Source: Halovenus amylolytica (GTDB lineage: Archaea > Halobacteriota > Halobacteria > Halobacteriales > Haloarculaceae). Taken from it: a DNA stretch of 64,000 nucleotides. Positions within the stretch are counted from its first letter, which is position 1. Each line of letters starts with the position of its first letter. This document shows positions 36,575-45,318 of the stretch, one piece after another. Below the pieces are notes generated by a model that saw nothing but the letters and a program-made list of their open reading frames with translations, made no database searches and was not told the origin of the DNA. The stretch is taken from contig SAYS01000001.1 in the NCBI GenBank assembly GCA_004015825.1, forward strand, positions 243,267 to 307,266, written 5' to 3'. The position numbers were made by a program, and so were the translations under genes.

Positions 36575-38446
36575 CTACTTTGGCCCCTCGATTTCGAGGG
36601 CGCCCTCCTCGGTGAACCGACCGAGATCACCGGTCCGATACCAGCCATCCTCGCCGAGTTTCTGGCGCCAGGCCGTACTGTCGTTCCAGTAGCGTTCGAT
36701 CACGTTGGGGCCGCGGACGAGCACTTCACCGTCCTCGGCGACGGCGATCTCCGTCCCCGGCAGCGGCGCACCGACAGTGCCGGCCCGGTAGCTGCCAGCG
36801 CGGTTGCACGTCGCCAGCCCTGTCAGCTCGGTCGCGCCGTACAGTTCGCTCACGGGGACGCCGAAGCCACGGAAAAACTCGAGCAGGTCGGTGTCGATCG
36901 GCTCCGTTCCCGTCAGTGCGTACTCGACGTCGTCCAGTCCGAGCCGTTTCCGGAGCGTCGAGAAGACGGTCCGCTCGGCGACGCGGTGTTTCAGGGAGAG
37001 CTGTGTCGAGAGACTCCGTCCCTCGTCTCTGGCCGCGCCGACACTCTCGGCGACGCCGTTCGAGAGCGCCTGTCGCAGGCCGCCGAACTCGTCCTGTCTG
37101 TCGATGATCTGCTCGTACAGCTGTTCGTAGATCCCGGGCACACCGACGAGTACCTCCGGTTCGATGGCAGCGAGATCGGCCAGCACCTCGTCGGATCGCA
37201 TGTACGCGATCGCTGCACCGCTGTCCCACAGGTAGTAGGTGAACAGCCGCTGGTAGACGTGGGCGAGCGGGAGAAAACAGGTGCCCGTCGTCCCCGGATC
37301 GAGCGGGAGCGAACGCTGGAGCATCTCGACGCCAGCACGGAGGTTCCGGTGGGTGAGCGCACAGCCACGGGGATGCTCGGTCGTCCCGATCCGGTACATG
37401 ATCGTCGCGATGTCGTCCGGTTCGGCGTCCAGCCCTGGCAGTTGGTCGCGGTCGCCTGCCGGGAGCGAGTTTGCCGACAGGACCGTGTCGACGTTTGCCG
37501 AAATCCGCTCCGGAACGGCGTCGTCTGTCACCAGCACGTCGATTGCTGCGTCCTCGATGACGTGTGCCGTCCGCTCGTCGCTGAACAGCTCTGACACGGG
37601 CACGGAGACCAGCCCGGCGAGATAGCAGGCCGCGTCGGTGATCGTCCACTCGACGCGCGGGGACATGCGGATCCCGACCCTGTCGCCCGGCTTCAGCCCG
37701 AGATCGAGCAGTCCCGCAGCCACGGTCTGGATCTCCCCGAAGAGGTCGTCGAACCGTCGGGCGCTGAATCCGCCGTCACCGCTCCTGACGGCTGGCCGGT
37801 CGCTGTACTGTTCGAACCGCGAGACGAGCCACGTCCCCATCGACTCCTCGGGCACGGACAGCTCCTCGCTCTCGTAGATGTCGCTGTCGATCTCCACTGG
37901 GTCTGGCTCCTGGCTCTCGGGGCTGTTTCGGTCCCCGTGGCGATCCGTGGTCGTCTCGGTGTCCCGGTCTACTTTCAGCTTGCCCGGTTCGTACTCGTAC
38001 TCCTCGGGGACCTCATCGGCGTAGTACTCTGTGTAGTTCTGGTCCTGATTCAGCCCGGCGATGTGTGAATCCAGCCAGTCGCGGGCGAAAAGCAACACCT
38101 CCATCGTGATGTACTCGCCGTTTTCGTGTTTCTCTCTGAGTTCACTCACTTTCGAGGCGAACTCCTCGTGCATATCGCGGTGGTTGTAAAAACAGTCCGC
38201 ACAGTCCATCGCGTAGCCACAGTCCTGCATAAACTCCTCTTCGTCCCCGAAGTGGTACTCGGTGTACTCCTCCAGCTCGCGGAGGATGCCGCCGACTTTC
38301 TCGTCTGATTTGCCTCGCTCCATGGCGACGTGGAGGTCGTTCAGCAACTCGAACAGCCGTCTGTGCTGGTCGTCGAACCGTTCGATCTGGGTGCTGTACC
38401 GCTCCTGGTCCCACTCGATGAACTCTTCCCCCGTCTCTGGTTGCAT
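36575..38446 (-). CDS. Hemerythrin domain fused to a C-terminally truncated AMP-forming acyl ligase
   Basis: A 623-residue fusion. Residues 9-135 are a bacteriohemerythrin, with iron ligands His28, His65, Glu69, His89, His93 and His128; at the usual bridging aspartate there is Asn133. A charged linker to about 200 leads to an acyl/aryl-CoA ligase (ANL) domain: YRIGTTEHPRGCALTHRN where TSGTTGxPKG is expected, then YGATELTG and WYRTGDLG. It stops right after LEIEGPK, at the hinge, so the mobile C-terminal domain with the catalytic lysine is missing. The first part should bind O2 or NO; ligase activity is doubtful. The context is chemotaxis transducers. Confidence 0.85.
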   Translation of the reverse strand: MQPETGEEFIEWDQERYSTQIERFDDQHRRLFELLNDLHVAMERGKSDEKVGGILRELEEYTEYHFGDEEEFMQDCGYAMDCADCFYNHRDMHEEFASKVSELREKHENGEYITMEVLLFARDWLDSHIAGLNQDQNYTEYYADEVPEEYEYEPGKLKVDRDTETTTDRHGDRNSPESQEPDPVEIDSDIYESEELSVPEESMGTWLVSRFEQYSDRPAVRSGDGGFSARRFDDLFGEIQTVAAGLLDLGLKPGDRVGIRMSPRVEWTITDAACYLAGLVSVPVSELFSDERTAHVIEDAAIDVLVTDDAVPERISANVDTVLSANSLPAGDRDQLPGLDAEPDDIATIMYRIGTTEHPRGCALTHRNLRAGVEMLQRSLPLDPGTTGTCFLPLAHVYQRLFTYYLWDSGAAIAYMRSDEVLADLAAIEPEVLVGVPGIYEQLYEQIIDRQDEFGGLRQALSNGVAESVGAARDEGRSLSTQLSLKHRVAERTVFSTLRKRLGLDDVEYALTGTEPIDTDLLEFFRGFGVPVSELYGATELTGLATCNRAGSYRAGTVGAPLPGTEIAVAEDGEVLVRGPNVIERYWNDSTAWRQKLGEDGWYRTGDLGRFTEEGALEIEGPK

Positions 38447-38642
38447 ACGTGGGGGTCAGACGAGTACGTGAATAAACGATAACGAAATTCTCAATTTCTG
38501 AAAATAAAGATGTGTATTATGTATCTTTTACTGCAGTAGATAACACTTTCTGTAAAATACAGGTATTTAAATTCTCTTCTGAACGTTCCGGCTGTTCGAC
38601 CATTCAGATATATATTCCCCCCACGGAAACCCCAGGATAGAG

Positions 38643-39074
38643 ATGCGCGAACTCGACGCAGCGGAGATCGACGAGCTGTTGACGAACAACGGGATCGGGA
38701 TCCTCGCTTTCGACGGTGGCGTCGGTCCGTATCCGATCCCCGTCGCGTTCGGATACGACAGTGACGAACAGCAGTTTGTCGTCCAGCTAGAGGGAGCGGA
38801 GGACTGTTACAAGAAACGGTGTCTCGATCTCAATCCGAACGTCGGATTCACGATGTACGAACAGGTTGAATCGGGGACTGTCTGGCGCAGCGTCGTCTTG
38901 CGGGGACGTCTCGAAGAGATTTCCTACACTGATGCCGAAGCCGCTTTCGCGACGCTCGCCCGGAACACCCAGGGAGCCCCGAACCCGGTCCGCTGGGGAT
39001 CGGGCGGTGACGGGATGACCCCCTACGAGCTACAGATCGACCACTGGAGCGGCCACGAGTTCGTCATCGAGTGA
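38643..39074 (+). CDS. Pyridoxamine 5'-phosphate oxidase-family protein
   Basis: A 143-residue split-barrel flavin-binding-type protein. The order of elements fits the haloarchaeal family: MRELDAAEIDELL, then GIGILAFDGGVGPYPIPVAFGY in two parts, GAEDCYKKRCLDLNPNVGF and WRSVVLRGRLEE. The substrate or cofactor (FMN, F420 or heme) cannot be decided. A TATATA sequence about 30 bases upstream suits a leaderless transcript. It lies in a block of signalling genes. Confidence 0.85.
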   Translation: MRELDAAEIDELLTNNGIGILAFDGGVGPYPIPVAFGYDSDEQQFVVQLEGAEDCYKKRCLDLNPNVGFTMYEQVESGTVWRSVVLRGRLEEISYTDAEAAFATLARNTQGAPNPVRWGSGGDGMTPYELQIDHWSGHEFVIE

Positions 39075-39184
39075 CTCTTTCCCGTTGGTGTCCCGTCCTG
39101 ATTCCGACCTGCCTGCGGTGTCCGATTTTCATACCCGAGAATTTGAGAAAATAGTTATATACTATCGGTGGAGTGTATCAACTA

Positions 39185-39931
39185 ATGGATCTGTCCAGGG
39201 CGATCGAGTACATCCAGCACCACCGGAAAGATCTCACGCTGTTCAACCTCGCCGATCCGTCGGTTGCCGGGGAGCTCGCTTCGCTGTTCCGGACACAGAA
39301 CCTCCGGATCCGGACTGCGCGGACCGCCTCGGGTCGTCCTCGCGAGGTCGCCGTCCTCAGTTCGGCGAGTAGGGTTCTCGCGGTCGTAGACGTCGCCGAA
39401 CTCCGGGAACTGGTCAGTACTGTTCCCACCGCCAGGGATGTCGGCATCGCGGATTCGGAGTACGCCGACGTCCTCCAGCACCTCAAGGAGACGACATTTA
39501 CTTCTTACGACAAGGCACAACTGTTCTATGCCTCGAGAGAGGTCGAGGATCGTGCCCGCCGGGTCGGTTGCGGAACGATCCACGCCGGTTTCCAGCGTGT
39601 CTCCGTGATGGCCGACCAGCAGCGGATCTACCGTGATCTCGCCCGCCAGGGCGTCGAGGTCCACGCGTACGGGCTGGCAGACGCAGGATTGCCGGATTTC
39701 GGGCCCGGAGAGATCCACACCACGGACGCCGAAGAGATCGAACAGATGTGGTTCGTCGTCTTCGATGGCGGCGGAGAGCCAGCACAGAAGACCGCCCTGA
39801 TCGCCGAACAGCGCGACGACGGCTGGTTCGGGGCCTGGACCTACGACGCAGTTCTCGTCGACGACCTCTGTACCCACCTCGAAACGACGTACCTGACCTC
39901 GACCGACGATCAGCGACTCTCTGGTCAGTAG
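39185..39931 (+). CDS. DICT sensory-domain protein
   Basis: A 248-residue protein of the DICT (diguanylate cyclase and two-component system) domain family common in haloarchaea. Residues 15-115 carry LTLFNLADPSVAGELASLF and a middle region around REVAVLSSASRVLAVVD. The C-terminal half has YASREVEDRARRVG, HAGFQRVSVMADQQRIY and WFVVFDGGGEP, the DICT core. It probably binds a small ligand and signals. The ATG at 39185 follows a TTATATAC box at about 39153. A transducer gene follows on the same strand. Confidence 0.85.
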   Translation: MDLSRAIEYIQHHRKDLTLFNLADPSVAGELASLFRTQNLRIRTARTASGRPREVAVLSSASRVLAVVDVAELRELVSTVPTARDVGIADSEYADVLQHLKETTFTSYDKAQLFYASREVEDRARRVGCGTIHAGFQRVSVMADQQRIYRDLARQGVEVHAYGLADAGLPDFGPGEIHTTDAEEIEQMWFVVFDGGGEPAQKTALIAEQRDDGWFGAWTYDAVLVDDLCTHLETTYLTSTDDQRLSGQ

Positions 39932-39953
39932 CTGCCTTCTTTTCGGGACAATC

Positions 39954-40000
39954 GCCAGTATACGTCTGCTATCGATAAACCACGATAGCCGTATACTGGC
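39954..40000. repeat. Imperfect palindrome between the DICT and transducer genes
   Basis: GCCAGTATAC at 39954-39963 pairs with GTATACTGGC at 39991-40000, and inside it GCTATCG pairs with CGATAGC. The 47-base structure lies 76 bases before the transducer start. It could be an operator, a terminator hairpin, or a remnant of a short inverted-repeat element. Confidence 0.6.
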
Positions 40001-40075
40001 TGTATTGTACAGCTTTTATCAAATACCATAATTGGGAACTCACACTAATATACTGCTTTTGTGCTACGTCTGCAT

Positions 40076-41734
40076 ATGGGGTCACAAGAGCAGAGAGAGA
40101 CGCGGGAATCGGATCCCGAAGTTGGACAGGCCGACAGAAACGGGTCGGTTTCGTGGGAGGATGTCTCGGAGAATGCTGTCTCGAACGAGGCCGAAGACCG
40201 GTCGAACGAGACACAGGCGTTCGTCCGGAGTATCCTGAACGGGTTACAGGAGCCGACGATCGTCGTCGATACTGATGGTCGGATCACCCATATTAACACA
40301 CAGGCACTCGAGCTGTACGACACCACAGAGGCCGAAGCCGTGGGAGCAGTCCCGAAGGCGCTGCAGGGGACTGGAAGCGACGCCTCGGAGATCGTCGCCG
40401 AGGCGATCGATCGAGAGGACGATATCCAGCAACGCGAAGAGACGATCGTCGCGGGGCAGGACGAGACGCCCGTCGAGCGCACGGCGACAGTGTTGTTCGA
40501 CGATGACGGTCAGCTCGCCGGTGCGATGCTCATCGAGAAAGACGTCACGGAGCGAAACCGCCAGCGCGATAAAAAGCAGTATCTCGAACAGTACCAGCAG
40601 ACGGTACTCGACGATCTGCAGGAGAAACTCCGTCGGCTCTCGGAAGGCGATCTCACTATCGACCCGACAGTTCCGAAACCCGAGACGGACTACGACGAAG
40701 CCGCCGCAGTGTACGAGGAGTTCCATCAGCTGAACGACTACCTCAATACGGCCGTCGACAACATCCGCGAGATCGTCGAGGCGCTGACCGAGGACGCGGC
40801 AGAACTCGACGAATCCGGGGCGTCACTCAGCGCGAACAGCGAGGAGGTCACCGCCGCGGTCGACCAGATTGATGCCTCCTCGTCCGAGCTGGCCCGCGGT
40901 GCGGAGGATATGGCCGAGGAAACCCAGCGCGCGAGCGAGAACGTCGACGAACTCTCCGCCTCCATCGAGGAGATCACCGCCTCCGTTCAACAGATCGACG
41001 CCCAGTCCGACCAGGTTGCGGAGATCGCGTCAGACGGCGTCGAGGAGGCGACGGCCGCCGAGACACAGATCCGCGAGGCCACGGATGCCACCTCGACGGT
41101 CGCACAGCGGATCGATTCGCTCGAAGCGAGCATGGAAGAAGTCGGCGAGATAATCGATATCATCGGCAACATCGCCGAACAGACGAACATGCTCGCGTTG
41201 AACGCCAACATCGAGGCGGCCCGTGCCGGCGAGGCCGGCGACGGGTTCGCTGTCGTCGCAAACGAGGTCAAGAGTCTGGCCGAGGAGTCCCGCGAATCGG
41301 CAGACGAGATCGCGTCGATCATCGAGAACGTCCAGGACCAGACCGACGAACTCGTCACGGGGATCAACGAGGCGAACGACGAAGTCGAGAACGGTGCCGA
41401 CGCGGTCGAGGATCTCGGCGACCGGCTCGATCGGATCGACCACCGTGCCTCCCAGACGAGCGAGGGGCTCGCCGAAATCTCGGAGGCCGTCGAGTCACAG
41501 GCTGGAAACTCGGAGGAGGTCAGCGCGGTGATCGACGACGCTGCGGGGCTGACCGAGGAGATGACCGCCTCGATCCAGCAGATCTCCAGTGGGCTCGACG
41601 AGCAGGCGTCGGCGATGGATCAGGTCGCCCGGCGGGCCCAGCAACTCAGCGCGATGAGTGACGACGTCCACGACCGGATCGACGTGTTCAAACTCGATGC
41701 CGACGAGCGCGCGAATCTCGACGACGAACTGTAA
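40076..41734 (+). CDS. Soluble PAS-containing chemotaxis transducer
   Basis: A 552-residue transducer without membrane segments. After an acidic, low-complexity start, a PAS domain (about residues 42-160; [17 protein letters not shown] and [12 protein letters not shown]) should bind a cofactor or small molecule in the cytoplasm. A linker with HAMP-like [15 protein letters not shown] leads to the methyl-accepting region with the signalling tip [23 protein letters not shown] (in two parts). It would talk to CheA/CheW encoded elsewhere. ATG at 40076 is preferred to the start five codons upstream because a TAATATAC box fits a leaderless start there. Confidence 0.92.
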   Translation: MGSQEQRETRESDPEVGQADRNGSVSWEDVSENAVSNEAEDRSNETQAFVRSILNGLQEPTIVVDTDGRITHINTQALELYDTTEAEAVGAVPKALQGTGSDASEIVAEAIDREDDIQQREETIVAGQDETPVERTATVLFDDDGQLAGAMLIEKDVTERNRQRDKKQYLEQYQQTVLDDLQEKLRRLSEGDLTIDPTVPKPETDYDEAAAVYEEFHQLNDYLNTAVDNIREIVEALTEDAAELDESGASLSANSEEVTAAVDQIDASSSELARGAEDMAEETQRASENVDELSASIEEITASVQQIDAQSDQVAEIASDGVEEATAAETQIREATDATSTVAQRIDSLEASMEEVGEIIDIIGNIAEQTNMLALNANIEAARAGEAGDGFAVVANEVKSLAEESRESADEIASIIENVQDQTDELVTGINEANDEVENGADAVEDLGDRLDRIDHRASQTSEGLAEISEAVESQAGNSEEVSAVIDDAAGLTEEMTASIQQISSGLDEQASAMDQVARRAQQLSAMSDDVHDRIDVFKLDADERANLDDEL

Positions 41735-41765
41735 CGCTGTGCCGATCGTCTGACCCGGAGACGGG

Positions 41766-42605
41766 CTACCGGACGACCGTGACCGAGGTTGGAGCCCGCC
41801 GGACCACTGTTTCGGCGACGCTGCCGAGCAGGAGTCGCGTCAGTCCATCGCGTCCGTGGCTACCCATCACGATGTGGTCGACGAGTTCGGCCTCGGCGTA
41901 GCTGACGATCGACCGGGCGGGATCTCCCTCGGTCGTCTCGACCGTGATGGACGCATCTGCCGCCTCTGCGGTCTTCTTTGCAACATCGAGTATCGATTCT
42001 GTTTCAGCGGCGGTCTCCGCCACGTCGACTGACCCGGGTGAGAGTTTGTCAGGTCCCGCCAATTTGTCGGGATAGCTCACGTACAGTGCGGTCAGTTCGG
42101 CCTCGGGATACCCCTCGATCGCATACGAGAGCGCACGACGGGACTCCTGGGAACCATCGAACGGGATCAGTACGCGGTCGGGAGTACCGACCGTTTTCCG
42201 ACGGACGACGGTCACGGGGACCGAGGATCGCCGGACGACCGTCTCTGCGACGCTGCCGAGCAACAGTCGCTCGGTCCCGTCCCGGCCGTGACTCCCCATC
42301 ACGATCTGCTCGACCGCGTTCTCTTCGACGAACCGGATGAGTTCGTGGACCGGACGACCGTAGCTGATCGCCGTCTCCGCGGTGACTCCGTCCGGCAGTG
42401 AATCGACTCCCTCCGCGAGCAGTTGCTCGGCCCGCTGCTGGGCCTGATCGGCACCCTCCGAGCTGTGTCCGCCCGCTTCCGTATGATTCGCGTACGGTTC
42501 GAGGACGTACAGAAGTATGAGCTTCTCGTCGGGGAACCTCTCGCCGGCAGCCGCGAGCGCGTACTGGGCCTGTTCGGAGCCGTCGTATGGAACGAGGACT
42601 GTCAT
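41766..42605 (-). CDS. Tandem universal stress protein (two Usp domains)
   Basis: A 279-residue protein made of two complete UspA domains. Each begins with a VLVPYDGS/VLIPFDGS strand and ends with an ATP-binding loop MGSHGRDGTERLLLGSVAETVVRR (in two parts), or its near copy MGSHGRDGLTRLLLGS, so both halves should bind nucleotide. Tandem Usp proteins behave as internal dimers. ATG at 42605. It converges with the PAS transducer, with 31 bases between the stops. Confidence 0.93.
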   Translation of the reverse strand: MTVLVPYDGSEQAQYALAAAGERFPDEKLILLYVLEPYANHTEAGGHSSEGADQAQQRAEQLLAEGVDSLPDGVTAETAISYGRPVHELIRFVEENAVEQIVMGSHGRDGTERLLLGSVAETVVRRSSVPVTVVRRKTVGTPDRVLIPFDGSQESRRALSYAIEGYPEAELTALYVSYPDKLAGPDKLSPGSVDVAETAAETESILDVAKKTAEAADASITVETTEGDPARSIVSYAEAELVDHIVMGSHGRDGLTRLLLGSVAETVVRRAPTSVTVVR

Positions 42606-42679
42606 ACGTTTCTGTTGGAGCCACACCGCAAAAACAGCACTCGCTGTTTGCAGACGCTGGGAAACTGCCTCGACACCGG

Positions 42680-43300
42680 CTACCGTTCGATAATACTTGT
42701 CCGGCGTGTCTGCGGATCGAGATAGACGAGCAACGTCCGGTCGTCGGTTTCCGCGTCGACGACCCAGACGTTGAGCTGTCGTTCGGCGTTCGTCACTTCG
42801 GCGTCGTAGCCGTCTTCTTCGAGGGCCTCGCTCGCGAGTTCCCGGGCCTGCTGTTCAGTCTCGACGGTAACGTCGGTCTCCGGAAGCTGCACTGTCAGGA
42901 CGGGCTGACTCGCGTGGCGCACGACCCGTTCGGCGACGCTGCCGAGCAGCTGTCGCCTGACACCCGAGCGGCCGTGGGTCCCACAGACGATGAGATCTGC
43001 ATCGAGTTCGTCGGCGACGGCCAGGATCGTCTCGGCGGGATCACCGTTGCGGATCTCCGTCTCCACCTCGATGCCGTGGCTCTGACCCAGGCGTTCGACT
43101 GTCCCGACTGCGTTCTCGCCACGCTGTTCCAGCGTATCGAACCCCGATCCGACCTCTGTCAGCACCGATCGCATATCCGTATCGATCACGTGCAGCGCGT
43201 GGATCGTTGCACCGTACTGATTTGCGAGATCGATCGCCTGCAACGCGACGTGTGCCGTGCCTGTACTTCCGTCGGTCGGCAGCAGGATACGATCGTACAT
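42680..43300 (-). CDS. Universal stress protein with C-terminal extension
   Basis: A 206-residue protein: a Usp domain (ILLPTDGST at the start, CGTHGRSGVRRQLLGS at the nucleotide site) followed by an extra 65-residue segment, from about residue 140. The extension has alternating strands and a LVYLDPQTRR end. It is not a second Usp domain and I do not recognise it; a ligand-binding or dimer domain is possible. ATG at 43300; a longer start five codons up is less likely. Confidence 0.88.
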   Translation of the reverse strand: MYDRILLPTDGSTGTAHVALQAIDLANQYGATIHALHVIDTDMRSVLTEVGSGFDTLEQRGENAVGTVERLGQSHGIEVETEIRNGDPAETILAVADELDADLIVCGTHGRSGVRRQLLGSVAERVVRHASQPVLTVQLPETDVTVETEQQARELASEALEEDGYDAEVTNAERQLNVWVVDAETDDRTLLVYLDPQTRRTSIIER

Positions 43301-43392
43301 ACTGGAACTACCCACTACGGCGGCTAAAACTGGCCCCTGATTCCCAGGCTGTGAGAACGGTCACCACGGGACGACGCTACCGTTGCCCGGGA

Positions 43393-43848
43393 TCACTCTT
43401 CGTGTTTTTCAGTGTTGATACGCCGGCCGGTCAGCTCGTCGGGATCGAGCTCGTACAGCCGGATGTCGAGGTTCGCCCGCGAGGACTGCCACATCTCGAA
43501 CAGCGGGCGGCTCGTCTCGCCCAGCTGGGTGACCAGTTCCGGTGTGATATCGTCCGCTGTGATCTCTTCGGGTGTCCCTTTCGCCATGACACTCTGGTAG
43601 ATCGGATCCGACTCCTCGTAAGAGACGAGCCGACACTCGGGAACGTCCGGGAGAAACTCCCGTTTCTCGCTGGCTTTCGGGTACACCAGCCGGAAGTAGA
43701 AGTTCTCCGTCTCCGGATCGAACCGGTAGGTGACCGGGACAGAGTACGGTCCCTCCTCACCGGCGAGTGACATCACTGCCGTCTGGTGCTGCCCGAGGAA
43801 GTCGTGGATCTCCTCGTCTGTCATCGCGATCTGCTGGGCGATCGTCAT
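43393..43848 (-). CDS. Pyridoxamine 5'-phosphate oxidase-family FMN-binding protein
   Basis: A 151-residue split-barrel protein with AVMSLAGEEGPYSVPVTYRF, in two parts, and FYFRLVYPKASEKREFL, which fit the FMN-binding barrel of the haloarchaeal family. SVMAKGTPEEI gives the dimer-face strand. The ligand is not certain. The ATG overlaps the stop of the Usp/zinc-ribbon gene (ATGA), so the two proteins are probably made together and may work together. Confidence 0.86.
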   Translation of the reverse strand: MTIAQQIAMTDEEIHDFLGQHQTAVMSLAGEEGPYSVPVTYRFDPETENFYFRLVYPKASEKREFLPDVPECRLVSYEESDPIYQSVMAKGTPEEITADDITPELVTQLGETSRPLFEMWQSSRANLDIRLYELDPDELTGRRINTEKHEE

Positions 43849-44432
43849 TCGCTGCTCACCCCGGTTTCGATAAATGCGTCCTCGGTGACATCTGCACCAC
43901 AGATGACACAGCCTTTCTCGAGGAGTGCGTCTTTCGTCTCCGCTTCGATCTGTAGTGAGCTGTCACATTTCGGACAGTGGAACTGGAACTCGGCGTCCTC
44001 CAGCTGATCGAAAAGCGGGTCGGCCTCCGCGCCGACGGTCATCACCGGGACCGTCGCTTTCTTCGAGACACAGCCTGTCGTGCTGCCGTGCAGGAGCCGG
44101 TCGAGTCGGCTCCCGGTCGTCGTGCCCATGACGATGAGGTCGGCCTCGCGTTCCTCGGCGTACGCGACGATCGTCTCGCAGGGATCGCCCGTGCGGATCT
44201 CCGTCGTGATCGCGACCCCTCGCTCGTCACCGGCGTCTTTCAGTGAGCCCAGGGCGGCCTCGGCTTCTCCTTCCGGGTCGGCGCGGATCTGGTCTCGCGT
44301 GGTCACGCCCTCTTTGAGCACTGCGAGTCCGTGCAGCGTTGCGTCGAGCCCTTTCGCGAGCCCGAGCGCGTGGTCGACCGCTCGCTCCCCCCCGCTGCTG
44401 CCGTCGGTTGCAACCAGAATATCCCGGTACAT
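43845..44432 (-). CDS. Universal stress protein fused to a zinc-ribbon-like domain
   Basis: A 195-residue protein. Residues 1-140 are a Usp domain with ILVATDGSSGG and MGTTTGSRLDRLLHGSTTG at the nucleotide site. Residues 155-190 add a CPKC...CVIC ribbon that should bind zinc. The combination suggests a Usp that contacts nucleic acid or another protein. ATG at 44432 is preferred; the longer frame adds non-family residues. It overlaps the flavoprotein gene downstream by four bases. Confidence 0.86.
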   Translation of the reverse strand: MYRDILVATDGSSGGERAVDHALGLAKGLDATLHGLAVLKEGVTTRDQIRADPEGEAEAALGSLKDAGDERGVAITTEIRTGDPCETIVAYAEEREADLIVMGTTTGSRLDRLLHGSTTGCVSKKATVPVMTVGAEADPLFDQLEDAEFQFHCPKCDSSLQIEAETKDALLEKGCVICGADVTEDAFIETGVSSE

Positions 44433-44570
44433 GTTGACAGATAGTATGTCCGGTCGTATCAATTGGGTCCTTCACATTCCAGTCGTTTATTTGGTTGTTG
44501 CCATTCCTCGGCAATCTGGTCGCTCGCCTGCTGGTTTCTGGCTGGTGTCCACCATCTGTAGCATTCTTCA

Positions 44571-44698
44571 TACTGCCGGCTGTACATTCGGAAAGATATG
44601 CGCCACCACCGGTAGCCGTTCGGCTACCGAGGATCGCCTCGTGCTGCTCGGCTCACCCCGGGGTGGCGCAATTTGTCAGTTTTGTACAGCCGGCAGTA
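44571..44698. repeat. Short inverted-repeat element, CTGCCGGCTGTA family, long form, copy 3
   Basis: A 128-base element with ends TACTGCCGGCTGTAC and GTACAGCCGGCAGTA. Inside is a palindrome, GGTAGCCGTTCGGCTACC. It is nearly identical to the inverted copy at 57242-57368 (about four differences), so one of them moved or was copied recently. It lies in the 400-base gap between the Usp gene and the HTH regulator. Confidence 0.93.
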
Positions 44699-44829
44699 TC
44701 ACATTCCGGGTCACGTTTGTCCCGTATCGAGTGAAAATCGCCAGTATCGGTCGCTGACATACCGAGCAGGCCGAATCGACTATTAAAACAGTGTAATATC
44801 CAGCTTACCTCTTACTTTGCTGAGCCGAA

Positions 44830-45297
44830 ATGTACGAGTATGACGTCACTCCGGCTGGCCATCCAGTGTTCGAACGACTCACCGCGGGAAGCAGCGGGGG
44901 GCAAGAAATGACCAACTCTGAGGCGCACGCTCGTGAACAACCGACGGGTGACGCTGACGACGACCAGTTACGTGTCACCCTGACCGTCGGCGGCCGTGCT
45001 GCATTTCTCGAGATGATGCAACTGCTCGACGAGTCGGAGATCTCGGTCCGGACGGAAGATATCATCCGATCGACGGCAGAGGGCCCGAACACCGTGGCCG
45101 TGGATATGGGGAAACTGACCGAGAAGCAGCGCCGAACCCTGGAGCTGGCCCTGGACGTCGGCTACTACGAGGAGCCACGGCGGGCCGATCTCGGTGATCT
45201 GGCCGACAGAACCGGCGTTTCCAAGTCGGCGATCTCACAGCGACTCAGGGCTGGCGAGGCGAAACTCGTCAAAAACGTGTTCGGTGAGTTCCGGTAG
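44830..45297 (+). CDS. Bacterio-opsin-activator-type HTH regulator
   Basis: A 155-residue transcription regulator. The N-terminal part has a short ligand- or interaction-like region, LRVTLTVGGRAAFLEMM. The C-terminal HTH_10 reads LTEKQRRTLELALDVGYYEEPRRADLGDLADRTGVSKSAISQRLRAGE (in parts), the standard recognition helix of the Bat family. ATG at 44830 is 50 bases after a TATTAAAA box; ATG at 44908, preceded by GGGGGGCA, is an alternative. It faces another HTH_10 gene convergently. Confidence 0.88.
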   Translation: MYEYDVTPAGHPVFERLTAGSSGGQEMTNSEAHAREQPTGDADDDQLRVTLTVGGRAAFLEMMQLLDESEISVRTEDIIRSTAEGPNTVAVDMGKLTEKQRRTLELALDVGYYEEPRRADLGDLADRTGVSKSAISQRLRAGEAKLVKNVFGEFR

Positions 45298-45318
45298 TGT
45301 CACGGGACGGCAGCGGTA

